Part shown: positions 49,829 to 62,401 of the stretch, piece by piece
How the letters are laid out: every line of letters starts with the position of its first letter
Numbering within the stretch: the stretch's first letter is position 1
Source: Paramecium pentaurelia
Lineage: Eukaryota > Ciliophora > Oligohymenophorea > Peniculida > Parameciidae
Assembly: GCA_905183005.1 (NCBI GenBank)
Contig: CAJJDO010000028.1
Span: 310,001-374,000 of the forward strand
Reading direction: 5' to 3'
DNA: 64,000 nucleotides
The notes under the pieces: generated by a model
What the model was told of the DNA's origin: nothing
Database searches by the model: none
What the model saw: only the letters and a program-made list of their open reading frames with translations
Position numbers and translations under genes: made by a program

Positions 49829-50574
49829 ATAATTGAAATGAAAAAACAATAACTGTTTGTATTATTATAAATAATTGTTTTAATACTAGAAAATTAGTAA
49901 TTAATCTATAATATGAACAATATATGATTTCTTAAATTAATAATATTATTTATTTCTAAATAAGATCATAATTAATGCTATTACTTCTTTTCTAGATTTT
50001 TTTATATTATTGTTATAGAAATCTATTAGAATGATGGAAATTAATTAAATTATAGAACTGATTAATAGTATATCTCATGTCGGCAGTCAATAAATAAATG
50101 TATACATCTGTAATCATAATCATTTATCATAACAATAATAATTAATTACAACATCAAAATTTTAAACAAAAATTGTATGAAATTAAATAAAATGTAAACC
50201 TCATTAATTTTTTATTATTCAAACAAAAAATTCTTTGTTTAGATGATGAATTATCAAAGCCAATAGTTACTTAAAATAATAAATAGCAAAAATTATCTTT
50301 TTTCGATAGATGGAACATATTTTTTATTTCTATATATCTATTAGTTTGAATCATTATGATAAATGAAGAATGTACAATAATGATTATTAGATTTTCTATT
50401 TAAAGTAATATATGTAAATGTTAATTATAGTGATATTCAATCAGAGGATAAAGGTAAAAATGAATATCATAAAATAAATACTCTAAATAAAATAATGATT
50501 AAATTTATATATTGTGGTTACTTTATATTGATTTGAAAATTTTTCATAAATAAAAATCTTTTTTCTCTTTGAGA
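49829..50574. other. Intergenic with possible gene relic
   Basis: 746 bp before RPL15. Two protein-like plus-strand segments exist: a frame from the ATG near 50100 reading LYEIKQNVNLINFLLF and LCLDDELSKPIVTQNNKQQ, ending TGA near 50351; and a later frame reading NVNYSDIQSEDKGKNEYHK. I could not join them by short introns. They may be fragments of one decayed gene. The RPL15 promoter must lie at the right end, where a pyrimidine tract (cttttttctctttg) directly precedes the start codon. Confidence 0.35.
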
Positions 50575-51240
50575 ATGGGCGCATATAAGTATTTACAAGA
50601 GCTCTGGAAAAAGAAGCAATCAGATGTGTTGAGCTTCATTATGAGAATCAGAACATGGGAATACAGACAATTACCAGTCATCCACAGAGCAACTAGACCA
50701 AGCAGACCTGATAAAGCTAGAAGATTAGGATATAAAGCCAAACAAGGTAAAAGAGATAATGATAATGTTAGGCTATGTTATTTATAGAGTCAGAGTTAGA
50801 AGAGGAGGCAGAAAATTGTTGATTAGAAAGGGACTTGTCAAGGGAAAGCCCAAGAGTCAAGGAGTCAATTAATTAAAGCCAACTAGAAACCTTAGATCAG
50901 TTGCTGAAGAAAGAGTAGGCAGAAAGATTGGAGCACTTAGAGTTTTGAACTCTTATTGGGTTGCCTAAGATGGAACATACAAATATTATGAAGTCATCAC
51001 AGTTGATCCATTCCACTCAGCAATCAGAGGAGATCCAAGAATTAATTGGATCACTTAACCAGTTCATAAGCATAGAGAATTGAGAGGTTTGAATGAAAAT
51101 TAATATTAAAAGGTTTAACATCTGCTGGCAGAAAGAGTAGAGGACTTAGAGTTAAGGGTCATCGTAACAATCAAACCAGACCATCAAGAAGGGCTAATTA
51201 TGCCAGAAGAAATAGAATTTCCCTTAGAAGATTTAGATGA
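50575..51240 (+). CDS. RPL15: Ribosomal protein eL15
   Basis: Large-subunit protein. It starts MGAYKYLQELWKKKQSDVLS, with LPVIHRATRPSRPDKARRLG, GYVIYRVRVRRGGRKL and VLNSYWVAQDGTYKYYEVI as diagnostic blocks, and ends GHRNNQTRPSRRANYARRN and a basic tail. Introns of 25 nt near 50745 and 26 nt near 51092. Full length, about 204 aa. Confidence 0.97.
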
Positions 51241-51307
51241 TGTTTTTTATTTTGCATATACTCAAGTACAAATTAACAAAAACAACACGATATAAAATTA
51301 TTTATTT

Positions 51308-54300
51308 ATGAACGAGATTGCCTATCCCTAGACCTAATTCCAAAGATACTCATCTCGCCAAATTAACAAGGTTACTTACTATTGTCAATCTCTGAATGCA
51401 CCAGATAAGGATGTTTTAGAAAAGAAAAACCAAATATATAAATGGTAAGTGAGACACATTAATCAAGGTTGAGAAATTTGCCAAAACAACAATTAGAACA
51501 AGTATTATCCTTCACCTCTTATTACAGAGTTAATTCCTTTCAAAAGATGTTTAAATAAGATTAAAATTAACTTCATGAATATTGGGAATTGGATCAAAGT
51601 CCATTTGTAGTTGATGTAAAAATTAAATTAAATGAATAATATTATGTGAGAGAATGTAATAGAATAAATATGACTGATTAATGGAAATATGCATAATAAG
51701 TATTATATTGCACTTAAAAAAATAGTATATTCTTGATCATACATATATTTCAGATTATGAATGGCTTTTTGATACTATTACAATTAAAGGCAATATTGAT
51801 GAAATTATTTAATCGTTTGAAATACTATCTTAATAATCAATATTTACAAAAAGTTGGAGAATCGAGACTAATGAGGACGAGGAATATTCAGAAATTAATT
51901 TTGATTTATAGTAAAAGCAAAAAGCATTCAGGACCTTATCAGAACATATAGTAGACGAAATAGAAAAGGCCATCTTAATTAAGTAACATTTTGTAAATAC
52001 AACTTAAGATTTTAATAATTTGAACAGAAATGCACTTATACTAAATAGGATTAATTAATTAACTTTCATTAAATTGAATTAAATTTAAATAATATTAATT
52101 ATGAGATTGAAACTTAAGAATATTTAAAAATTTTAGAGCATTCTAAAGGTGAAATGTAGTTTATTGATGAAAAAGTTCTATTATAAAGTTGGTTTTAACA
52201 TATTAAATGCGAAAATTTAAATTTGAATGATGTGGAACAATAAATCCAACATTTGTTATAAGATAAAGATTAAATATTTTAATCACCTCTTAAATTTACA
52301 AGTAAATATGATAATTCAATATTATAGTTACTGAATCTTTATTATTTTGTAAATATTTAATATGTAAATAATTAAAGAATACATATCCATTAAAAAAACC
52401 AGTTGAGGAAAATCTTAAAGAAAAAAAAAAATAAAAATAAAAGTTTTCTGATTTGAAATTATTTTAAGGTAAAATTGATTAATTGAAATAAATTAATTCT
52501 TATTTTACAAGTTCTGAAAAATCAAAAATATTACCTGAAAATGAATAAAGATTATTTAGTACTAATTTAGAAGAAAAAGAATAATAAATATATGAATATT
52601 CAACTAATTTTATGAAAAAACTTATTGAAACTGTTTTAATAGAACTTGAAAATTATAAATAATATAAAAAGAAACATAAAAAAGTTAAAAATGCTAAAAA
52701 ATAATAAATAGTTGAAATTGTGTAACCAGAACCTACTATATAAGTATCTACAGATATTATAAAAGATGATGAATGGAATGATAAACCAAAGTCTAAAAAA
52801 TAAAGAAAAAAGCAGATTGAAAAACAAAGAAAAAAAGAGTAAAATTATCAAATGATATTTCTAGCAATTTAGAAAGGAAGAAAGTCAAATAAATGAATCA
52901 ATCACAATAGTAAAATGTATAACAAAATGATAAAATAGAAATATCATCTAAATCTTCTATAAAGGATGATAATGAAGATATAGAAAATGATAATAATAAT
53001 AATTAAGAATATATATTTGAATAATAATAATAAATTTAGATCATTGAAAAAGTAATTTAAGAAATTCCAATTATAATTAATTAATTACCTGATGATGAAA
53101 GTGAGTATATTGAAGTATAGAATAAAAAGCAATAAAAAAAATAAAGCAAATCAAAATAATCTAGAAATAAGAAGTAGTCTAATAAAAAAGATAAAGAATT
53201 TAAAGATAATTAATCATTACCAGATGAACAATAATATATTCCAGCATTAAAAAAATCTACTTCATAATCAGTCCAAAAGAATAATAATCATTAATATGAA
53301 TAATTAAAATTAGAACGGATGCAATCTCAATAATAAAATAGGATTATTTTATAAAAAAAAGAGAATGGAATAAATAAAATTCAAAGATCAGGATTAGTTA
53401 AATCAAAAGCTTAACAAAAAGAATAAAAGTTGTATACATATGATTTAGATCAAAACTAATTGTAAAAGATTTATAAAACTATATTGGAATAAAAGATTAC
53501 TAATGATGTTAAATAGATATATTAAAAAGAAATTGATTCATTTAATAAGTATAAAATAGCTAGAAATATTTCTATTTAAAGAGTTTAACATGTTATTAAA
53601 TCATATTTTAAGAATTGTGATACTGAAATCTTTGGATCATCTACAACTGGTTTAGCCTTAAAAGATAGTGATGTTGATATGGTTGTTTATGGTTTATAAG
53701 TATATACAAAGTAATAATTATTTGAACCTATGAGAAGATTGATTGAGATATTTAATGAATTATAATGGGCTGTGTAATGCAAGTATAAACTATTTATTAA
53801 TATAATTTAGACATATATTTTAAGCTTCAGTTCCAATTATCAAAGTTTTAGTAGATCCTTCTATAGACTTTCTTTCATTCAAAGGAGAGCCAAAATATAT
53901 TTTAATGCAATGTAGAAATCTTGATCTCAATTTAAAATATGGAGATCCAAGTAATTTTGAGTTTGACTTTAGGTTAAAATATCTTTATTGATATTACTTT
54001 TGAATTGACTCCTCCATATGCAATATATAATCCATATATTTAAGCATTTAATATTGGTTTTTAATCAACTTAATATACAATTGATATATGTGAAAAAATA
54101 CAAGGGTTTTCAGAAGTAGCAATATATTTAAAGAAATTACTTAAAATAAAAGATTTGAATGATTCATATACTGGTGGTATTAGTTCATTCTGTTTAACTA
54201 TAATGTTAGCTGCTATAGGATAAGATCATAATATTGGTTAAAAACTAATTAATTTCTTACATAAATATGGATGTAATTTTGATCCAAATAAATGGGCTAT

Positions 54301-54613
54301 ATATTTAGATGAAAAGGGATAAAATAATTTTTGTAATATTGAAGATGAATAATCAAATCAACCACTTACTATTATATCACCAATCAACTTATAAAAAATT
54401 CAAATTAATGTGACTAAGATATAAACTATCTTATAATTATTTCAACAATTGTATATTGAAATAATGCAAAATATAGATTAGATTGAATCTTGTTTATAGA
54501 AAAAAATCAACCAGAAAGAATTATTAGATAATTATAATAGTCACTAAATATAAAGATTAGTTGATCTTGTCTTTTGGCAATGTCCTAATCTACTAGAAAG
54601 CCACATTTAATGA
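51308..54613 (+). CDS. Trf4/Cid1-type non-canonical poly(A) polymerase with long N-terminus
   Basis: A nucleotidyltransferase adding nucleotides to RNA 3' ends, as in TRAMP-type nuclear RNA surveillance. The catalytic core near 53600 has FGSSTTGLALKDSDVDMVVY: the GS motif and the D-x-D metal ligands. ASVPIIKVLVDPSIDFLSF supplies the third acidic residue region. The central domain includes SYTGGISSFCLTIML and INFLHKYGCNFDP, matching Trf4 TGGLGS and YG..FD. The preceding 700 residues are unusual: an N-terminal part (MNEIAYPQTQFQRYSSRQIN..) without known domain, then Lys/Gln/Glu-rich low complexity. Several introns (23-35 nt) were needed, e.g. near 51446, 51726, 51991 and 52839. About 1,030 aa. 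Confidence 0.85.
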
Positions 54614-54657
54614 TTTTATTATTATTATCTATCTGTTTATAAATAACAAATAAATAA

Positions 54658-55464
54658 TCATTATGCTTTAACTAATTAAATAAAAAACCTTTTCTGTTTA
54701 AAATCTTCTTTTCTTCTTTCAAATTCTTTTACGAATGGAAGCATTGTTGATTTTCTTTTTATTGAATTAAAAGCCATAACAATATTTTCAATGTTCATAT
54801 TGATTATTAAATTGATTAAACCTTCAAACTTTTACCTTTTAATACTTTCCTTTTATTATTAATTAATGCAATCATTATTATTTTTTCTTGGAGTTAAACA
54901 TGTAAATTATGAAACACTCCTATTTAAGATAGGAACTCCATTAATAAAATTTGTTTATTTAAGATTATTTATTTAAACCTTTTTCTTTTAAGTCCAATCC
55001 TATGAAGATTTTAACACAAAATTCTTTTATTTTTCTTATGTTTAAAGATTTTCAATGCTTTGTCTTCTAATTCTAACATATAAATCCTGCTACTTTACAA
55101 AATCAGGTTAATGCTTAATTATTGTTTATTATCTATTGAGTTATTATTTCAATAATGGAGTTAGACTATCTCAAATTATTAAATAATTATATACTTTTTT
55201 TTAGATTAAATAAGTCTTATAATTTAGATTTACAAAATTAGTTTTTTTCATTTTATGGTTAATTGATTAAGGTTTCATCTTAGATATTATCATAATAAAT
55301 GGTATTTTATTTTTTTTATTTAAGCTCTGGAGATTAATTGATTTTAACAGTGGCTAAAGACTTAGATTAATGTTAATTTGATTAAATTAGTTTTACTCTT
55401 CTTAATCTAGAGATTTCATTGTTGCCAGTCACATAGTTAGAGTTTTTATGTCTTAAATTCATAA
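54658..55464 (-). CDS. Hypothetical basic Gln/Asn-rich protein
   Basis: Unrecognised, about 260 aa. It starts MNLRHKNSNYVTGNNEISRL. A 25-nt intron near 55190 joins FNLKKN to SLTPLLKQQLNRQQT. The C-terminal part has FTCLTPRKNNNDC and a helical end (MLPFVKEFERRKEDFKQKRF). Mostly disordered by composition. It lies tail-to-tail with the Trf4-like gene (44 bp between stops) and head-to-tail with the next minus-strand gene. Confidence 0.72.
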
Positions 55465-55557
55465 TTAAAAAATAACGATTACATTAGATTAAAATAAAAT
55501 AACATAATTTTATTATTTTAGTTTGTGAGATATATATTACTACAATTTCATTAAATT

Positions 55558-56462
55558 ATTATTAACTATTTAATTGGTACTTCTTTCTTGTTTTTAAGTG
55601 ATTCATATTTACATAATTTAACAGAATTAAACGTAACCTTTTTAAAAAATTGTGATTTCTTATTTTATGATTCTTAAGAAGTGTTTTTTCTTCTCTTTGC
55701 TCCCTCACTATTACATGATTTACTTTTAAGTATTCCTTTTAATTAAGTATTTTAAACAGAATTCTTAACAGTCCTAGTTTTACTTGTGTATGGACTTAAA
55801 GTAACTTTATTTATTTTCTCATTGTTTTCTAATTATACAAGACTTAATTTTTCTTATATAGGTTCTTAATTATTGTTAACCAATTATGTTACATATATTT
55901 ATCTTTAAGAAAATCTTGGTATTTTAAGAGGTGATACTTCAACAGAACAACTTTTAAATGTTTAACTTAACTATCGTTTATTTTATCTAATTTAAGATTG
56001 TTTCTAATTAGGTTGAATTTGTTGGTTTGAAATTTTAATTGCATTCCAATCTTCTTTTTTTGGTGTCTGAGAATTATTCATACCATCTACTGAACTTGCA
56101 GGACTTTAAGGAGCTTTGTCCTTCTATTTCAATTTACGACCATTTTTTTTCCCTTATTCTTGTTAAAGGTATAACTTCACACACAATTTATTTGAGTACT
56201 CATCTTCATTCATTAAAGTACATTATATTTGTTTTTAAGTGGAACTTAGGGAACCTTAAGGACTAAATTAATTAGGCTATTTAAATCTGAATTCTTGTGA
56301 ATTTGATCTCATTTACATCACTCTTGTCATGACAGAAGTATAGGTTTCAGTTTAAAAAGTATCATACTCCTCTTTCTTAAACTTTGGTACCATAATTCTA
56401 CAATCTAATTCCAAGGATTGTTCATCACTTACTATTGAATCTGAATTTTCTAAGATTTACAT
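55558..56462 (-). CDS. Hypothetical protein with PP1-docking-like C-terminus
   Basis: Unrecognised, single exon of about 300 aa, starting MQILENSDSIVSDEQSLEL. Ser/Thr-Pro sites recur (SPQGSLSSTQ, SPASSVDG, TLSPYTSKT), suggesting phosphorylation by proline-directed kinases. The C-terminal region has KGILKSKSCNSEGAKRRK followed by KKVTFNSVKL. The GILK plus K-V-T-F pair resembles the SILK and RVxF docking motifs of protein phosphatase 1 partners. A PP1 regulatory or cell-cycle role is inferred from these short motifs only. Confidence 0.72.
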
Positions 56463-57398
56463 AATTAATTCCTATAAAACGGATTTTATATTTTAAAATG
56501 AAAAATAATATTCTGATCATCAAGGAAAATGAAGTTTATAAATGTTAATAATATAATATAATCATATATTGACCTATGATCTATAGTATTTGATTAATAT
56601 AAAATAAACAATTACATTATTCAATTATTAAGTTAATTTAAAATCAAATGATTCTTAAAAGTCAAAGAAAGAATTTATTTAAATTGACTAATACTAAAAA
56701 ACAATAATTGATATAGTAGATTAAAAAATTGATAATTAAGTATATTAACTTAGACTTATAAACTTTAAATTATATAATTCTCTCAGATATTTGCGATATT
56801 TTCAAATTTTTGGAGATAATTAGAAATTTCAGATTCATTTATATTCTTTAATAAATATACTTAGATTAGAGAATGATATAAGTTGGAATAACTATTTGGA
56901 ATAATAAGAAAATTCAAACGATCTTTGAATTAATTTTGATTCAACTAAAATGATTATTCAATTTTTAATAAAAATCATTTTTTTAGAAAAGTTTTAATTT
57001 GTATTTAAGATTGATAATAAATACTCACAAATATATCTTGGGTTAATATAAGAAAAAAACCATAAATTTTTGAAAAAACTTAATATGTCAATTTAATTTC
57101 TCTCTTTTAATAATTTATTATTTATGATCTCTAAAATAAATTGAAGTCTGTATATTATATATTTTAATTAACAAATAAAGAAAATCATCCTAAAAATATT
57201 TCATAAATATTGCAAAATTTCTCTATGGATTTTAATATATTACACATTATGTTAATAATGATACTCAATTATAGAAAATAGGTAAATTCTTTATGATTTT
57301 TAGATGTAATACATGGAATCTGATTTTCTTATATAATAAATAATTGAATATTATATACAAAAGAAAAATTATTAAATAAATTAAAAAAAAGATTTAAA
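56463..57398. other. 936-bp intergenic region, no feature seen
   Basis: The longest gene-free stretch, between divergent genes: the PP1-motif gene (minus) and RPL39 (plus). Very AT-rich with many short A and T tracts; no protein-like frame of note, no RNA gene, no repeat. Promoters of both neighbours should be here. Confidence 0.5.
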
Positions 57399-57615
57399 AT
57401 GGTAATGAGTTTCACTTATGTTTATTTTAGGGAGCTCACAAATCATTGAGAATGAAGAAGAGATTGATCAAAGCAAATAAGCAAAATAGACCTCTTCCAA
57501 ATTGGTTTAGATATAGAACTGATAACACAATCAGGTAATGAATGAATCCTAGTCTCATTATAGATATAATTCAAAGCGTAGACACTGGAGAAGAACTAAG
57601 CTTAACATCAATTGA
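57399..57615 (+). CDS. RPL39: Ribosomal protein eL39
   Basis: Tiny large-subunit protein lining the nascent-peptide exit tunnel. The first exon is just the ATG; a 29-nt intron (57402-57430) follows it directly. Exon 2 gives GAHKSLRMKKRLIKANKQNR and PLPNWFRYRTDNTIR; after a second 29-nt intron (57535-57563) the end YNSKRRHWRRTKLNIN is the near-invariant eL39 C-terminus. 52 aa, full length. Confidence 0.97.
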
Positions 57616-57707
57616 TTTGTTTACGATTATAATACCGTACATTTAATAATAAATCGAAAGTTAACTGGCACATTCACAATTTATTTAATTATTAAAATAA
57701 ATTCCGT

Positions 57708-58204
57708 TCATTATTTTTTTAACTATTCTTTCAAATGTTTTACTCTCTCGTACATGGATTCAATTTAATTCTTCATTGTTGGAATATCAGATTTTCTAAC
57801 ATCTCTGCTGATACATCTTTAGATATTTAAACATCCTTTTTGATCATCAATTGTGCCAATAATCAATTCTTTTTGAATGAGATCAATTAATAATTGTTCA
57901 ATCTCAGCTCTAGAATTTAAATAACAAGCTTGTTATATTTTATCAAAAGTCACACATTTATTTCTATATTATTATTATTAATAACCTTTAACACAATTAT
58001 AGAATGGTAAGGATTATCATTTTCTTTTTCTATTTATCATTTTGATATTTAATTTATGGATCACAAACTCCATATGCAAATCTATCAAAAAGTATTTTGT
58101 CTTCTTCAGTCTAATAGAATCAATTATCAAAATACCTTTACAAGCTACATGTATTTAGTAAATTAGTAAGTCTAATCATCCTCTATATAATCTATTAATG
58201 ACAT
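57708..58204 (-). CDS. CSN7: COP9 signalosome subunit 7 (PCI domain)
   Basis: Scaffold subunit of the COP9 signalosome, which removes NEDD8 from cullins. It starts MSLIDYIEDDQTYQFTKYM, then TEEDKILFDRFAYGVC after a 32-nt intron. LTILQLCQRNKCVTFDKIQQ leads to the PCI winged helix: SRAEIEQLLIDLIQKELIIG, DDQKGCLNIQRCISRDVRKS, then a C-terminal helix. The order relE.li..li....i.G.ld...gRDvr matches CSN7 closely. About 145 aa, shorter than animal CSN7 (about 265), because most of the N-terminal helical repeats are missing, so the gene is reduced. Confidence 0.75.
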
Positions 58205-58384
58205 AATAGGTTTATTAAATATTAATAAAATTTATAAATATGAAAAGAAAATAAACAATAAATGTAGATTATTAGAATGATTATAATAATTGAATGAAGA
58301 AATCAAAATAGAAAAATTCATTTATATATCCAATATTATGTATAAATATACATCTAAATAAAATAATTGATAAACTATTTATAC

Positions 58385-60485
58385 TCACAATTCACTTTCT
58401 AAAACTCCATGTTTCCATTTTGCTTTTAATTCTTTATGATTTGTATTACTTATGACTCCTTCTCCATGAGGAAGATCATTCTCGAAATTTCCCTAAAACT
58501 CGCTGTAGTTAGATAAATACCAAGTTCCTTAACCATTTTTACTTAAAATAATAAAATTAGAAAAAATACAGCCCATTTTAAAATTTCCCCTCATAATGTC
58601 TCCAATAACCTTAAGTTTACACTAATCCTAATTATTAATAGTTAATTTAATATTCAAAAACTGGATTATCATTATATAATGTCCCAGAACCATGATAAAG
58701 ATCATTTTAAAATTATCCAACATATTAAATTTTTTAATTTTTATAGTATAATATACCTTAACCATTCTTCTATCCTTTATCCATTTCACCTTAATATTTA
58801 ATAAGAGTCTATTGATCATCATAATATAATTTGTTTTAATTTTATTTTTGATTTTATGAGTTACATATATCTTAATTTTACTATATTTCTGAATTATTAA
58901 AATCTTCTATATTTTTAATTTTATCATCACTTAAATTTTGAAATGATTGAATAATTGAAGGATTAGATTAAAATATACCATTTATCCAGAGTCCTATAAC
59001 CTTTTTTTTATTATTTGGTTAAAATGCACCATATCCATCTACAATATTATTTACAAATGAACCAGCAAATACTTCACCATTAGATAAAGTCATTCTACCC
59101 TCTCCATGTTTTCTATAATTATTTTTATATTATTACATTCCATTTTAAAATGATCCTTCATAACATAAAGCATATTTCTCCATATTTGTGCAATCTTAAT
59201 AATTAAAATTTTCTTTCAATAATATAGAATCTAAGTATTTTAATGTACCAAAATTATGATAGTTTCCTTCAAAAAAATCTCCTTCATATACTAAGATATT
59301 TGACTTTGTATATAATTTACCTATATTATTATATAATATATTAATACCTAATCCATGATATTTACCATTAATTTAAGCACCATAATAATTGAAATTCTAT
59401 GTAACTAAATTTTATTTTGGTTATTTTGCTGATTAACTAATGTTTATTTTATGATCATTCATTTTATAGTTTAATTTCTATTCAATTTTAGAAAATTAAA
59501 GAGCAAGACTTTTATCTAAATATTAAGTATCTGGAGGTAAAAGGGAATTCAAATTAACAGATTTGATTTTATCTATAGGTTAAACTTAAATATCTTTTAA
59601 ATCAGAATCAATATTAGATTCTGGTGAATTTAAATATTTCTATAATTAATGATAATTAGGTCTTCTAACCAAATCTAAGTCTAAAATATCTATGACTATT
59701 TCAATTAATCTTCCACTATAATTTTATTTCTAAGCTTTTAAAAATGTTATTCTTTCTTATAAGAGAACTTCATCAATATAAAATTTCTTATAAATGTCTT
59801 TGCTTTTCTTTTCTATTGATTTAATAAATGAATAAAAAATACTTGTTATCAATTCTAATAATAACATTCCTAAACCAAAAATTTTAACTCTATCTGTATC
59901 ACAATTACTTTAATGAAATTCTTCAGGTGAAGGGAAACCAGACATTTCAAAAGAGCTTAAATTTTTGGATTTATATTGTAATAACTCTTAATAGAATGAA
60001 ATAGTTTATATAAATGGTTTGATTTTCCAAATTGTTCCATCACTTGTATAAATGTTTTCAAATCCTAAATATTATTTCTATGATCCAAGCATATATTATG
60101 CATTTGTAATAGATACAAATAGATCAGTAATTTAATTTGGTGTTAATAATTAATTTTTAGCTTTTTTTTATAAATATTCTTTTAATGTATATGATGGATG
60201 TTCTGTTAAAATGTTCAAACAATAATACTTAGTAAACAGTTTTTCACGTACATGAATTTGAATATTATGAATTTTAGTAATTCCAATTAAATTTCCATTT
60301 TTAATTTCTTATGCTATTTTCATTTCCTCTTCAAAAGTATGGTCACTTGATTTTTAAAACCAAAAATCATATTTTTTATTGTTTTCAGGATTTTCATATA
60401 CTTTATATAGTCCTTTATCAAGAATAAGTTTCATTTATTTTAATTCTGGGAGTGTCTCTTCTTCATCACTTTCTATATTACCCAT
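58385..60485 (-). CDS. Pseudokinase-MORN repeat protein, probably N-myristoylated
   Basis: Two-domain protein of about 660 aa. It starts MGNIESDEEE, a fitting N-myristoylation site (Gly2, small residue at position 6 region). The first half has the skeleton of a protein kinase: LFTKYYCLNILTEHPSYTL hinge, an SPEEF (APE-like) motif, and DTDRVKIFGLGMLLLELIT, the subdomain IX Asp helix. The catalytic HRD and DFG motifs are not recognisable (GTIWKIKPF stands at the DFG position), so I call it a pseudokinase. The second half is MORN repeats (e.g. VYEGDFFEGNYHNFGTLKYL, GEVFAGSFVNNIVDGYGAF, GNFENDLPHGEGVISN). MORN proteins typically bind membranes or the cortex. Start codons of this and the SNF1-like gene are 36 bp apart. 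Confidence 0.75.
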
Positions 60486-60521
60486 AATAATTTATTATAT
60501 TAATAATAACAGTATATAAAT

Positions 60522-62351
60522 ATGTAAGAATCCACTCTTGGTAATTATACTTTAGGAAATACAATAGGAGAAGGTACATTTGGAAAAGTTAAAATTGGTA
60601 CTCATTAATAGACTGGTGAAAAAGTTTTTTTCATATTTCATACAATTAGGTGGCTATAAAAATATTAGAAAAAGCAAAATTTTAAGATGATAGTGATGTG
60701 TATCGTATAGCTAAAGAGATAGAGATCCTTAAAAAATTAAGACATCCACATATTATTTAAATTTATGAAATTATAGATACAGATAAAGAAATCTATTTAA
60801 TAATGGAATATGCAAGTGGAGGAGAATTATTTGAATATATAGTTAAAAATCAAAGAGTTTAAGAGAAATAAGCCTGCAAATTTTTATTATAAATCTTATC
60901 AGGAGTTGAGTATATACATAGGATTGGTATTGTTCATAGAGATTTGAAACCTGAAAATCTCTTATTCGACTAAAATTAGAATATTAAAATAGTGGATTTT
61001 GGATTATCTAATACTTATAAACCTAATGAATTATTAAAGACAGCATGTGGAAGTCCTTGTTATGCTGCTCCTGAAATGATATAAGGATTAAAATATTCTG
61101 GATATTTAATTGATATTTGGAGTTGTGGTATAGTGTTATATGCAATGCTTTGTGGATTCTTACCATTTGAAGATTAGAATACTAATTAATTATATAAGAA
61201 GATAATTGCTGGTGAATTAACATTCCCTAAATGGTTATCAAATGATGCAAAAGATTTACTTAAAAGTATTTTAAACACTGATCCAAAGAAAAGATTTACA
61301 ATTCCTTAAATCAAAGGTCATAAATGGGCAAAATAAGTAAGAATAGATGAACAATACAATATGATAGGAAATGATAATATTTTAGTTGATGAAATTATAA
61401 TAGAATAATTAAAAGCATTATATGGAGTGGATCCAGTTGAATGTAGAAAAAAAGTTAAAAAGAACAGACATGATAATATAACAACTCTTTATTATTTATA
61501 GATTCAAAAAAATAAAAGAAATAGAACATTTAATTATTTTAAAAAGGAATCAGATGATCCTCTTTCATTATCTAATGGATTGAATACTTCCATAATTGAT
61601 TCCAATAACACAACAAAATAGAGATAACATACTAGCAATAAATAATCTCCTTAACATAGAATTATAACTTCTATAAATAATACTAGATAATAATCTCCTT
61701 CACCATAACCATTAAAATAAAATACTAGACTTGATTCACCTAAATAAAATATGGTTTTATTAAAAAGAGAAATAATTAAAAGACCTTAAACAAAACCATT
61801 AATTCCACCTTAAATGAAAGTTATTACTCAAGTTGTTAATAATTCAATATCTAGTGTTGGAACTAATGGGAATACTCCTATTTCTACTAATAGAAAATAA
61901 ACTGAAGACTCTTTCTCTTTAGATAAAAATAAAATTAAAGTAATATTTCAAATTTATAATAGTTTACAGGAAGAGATCGTGCTACTAGTGCTATTTCTGA
62001 TTATACTATTTCTGTCAAACCTAAACATCCTGTATTAAAAATACATAAAGGAGCATTTAATTTAAAATGCACTACCAATAGAGATCCAGATAGATTGGTT
62101 GAAGATTTGAAGAAATCAATGAATTAAATGCAAATCAAGATCTTATAAGTAGTTTATTCTTTAATAACCTATAGTAAAATGATCCTTATGAAATATTATG
62201 TTAATTTAATCTCAACATTAAATTTGAAATTTCTATTAGATAGATCTACAATTGTGATAATTTATACTTATTGAAAGGTCATCATTTAAGTGGAGACTGG
62301 AATACATATCAAGAAACTTTAAACAAATTTATTTAATTGTTACATTTTTGA
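60522..62351 (+). CDS. SNF1/AMPK-type catalytic subunit with KA1 domain
   Basis: Ser/Thr kinase. The start MQESTLGNYTLGNTIGEGTF opens the kinase domain (G-loop GEGTFGKVKIG). A 26-nt intron near 60628 joins to VAIKILEKAK (catalytic Lys). HRDLKPENLL, VDFGLSNTY (DFG), and TACGSPCYAAPE (activation-loop Thr and APE) are all intact. After the domain YGVDPVECRKKVKKNRHDNI resembles the autoinhibitory UBA-like region. A Ser/Gln/Pro-rich linker follows. The C-terminal KA1 domain is HKGAFNLKCTTNRDPDRLVE and FEISIRQIYNCDNLYLLKGH with LSGDWNTYQET. Introns near 61941 (23 nt) and 62148 (26 nt) restore it. Without them the reading would end early. Role: energy-stress kinase, plausibly with a regulatory beta/gamma partner. 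Confidence 0.92.
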
Positions 62352-62401
62352 ATTTTCACATTCCTTTTTTATTAGTTAAAATAAAAAATTATTAAAAAAA
62401 T

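Noticed and set aside
52636..52851. Very hydrophobic minus-strand frame (Phe/Leu/Ile rich)
   Set aside because: Antisense of the Lys-rich linker of the Trf4-like gene; an artefact of AAA/AAG codons.
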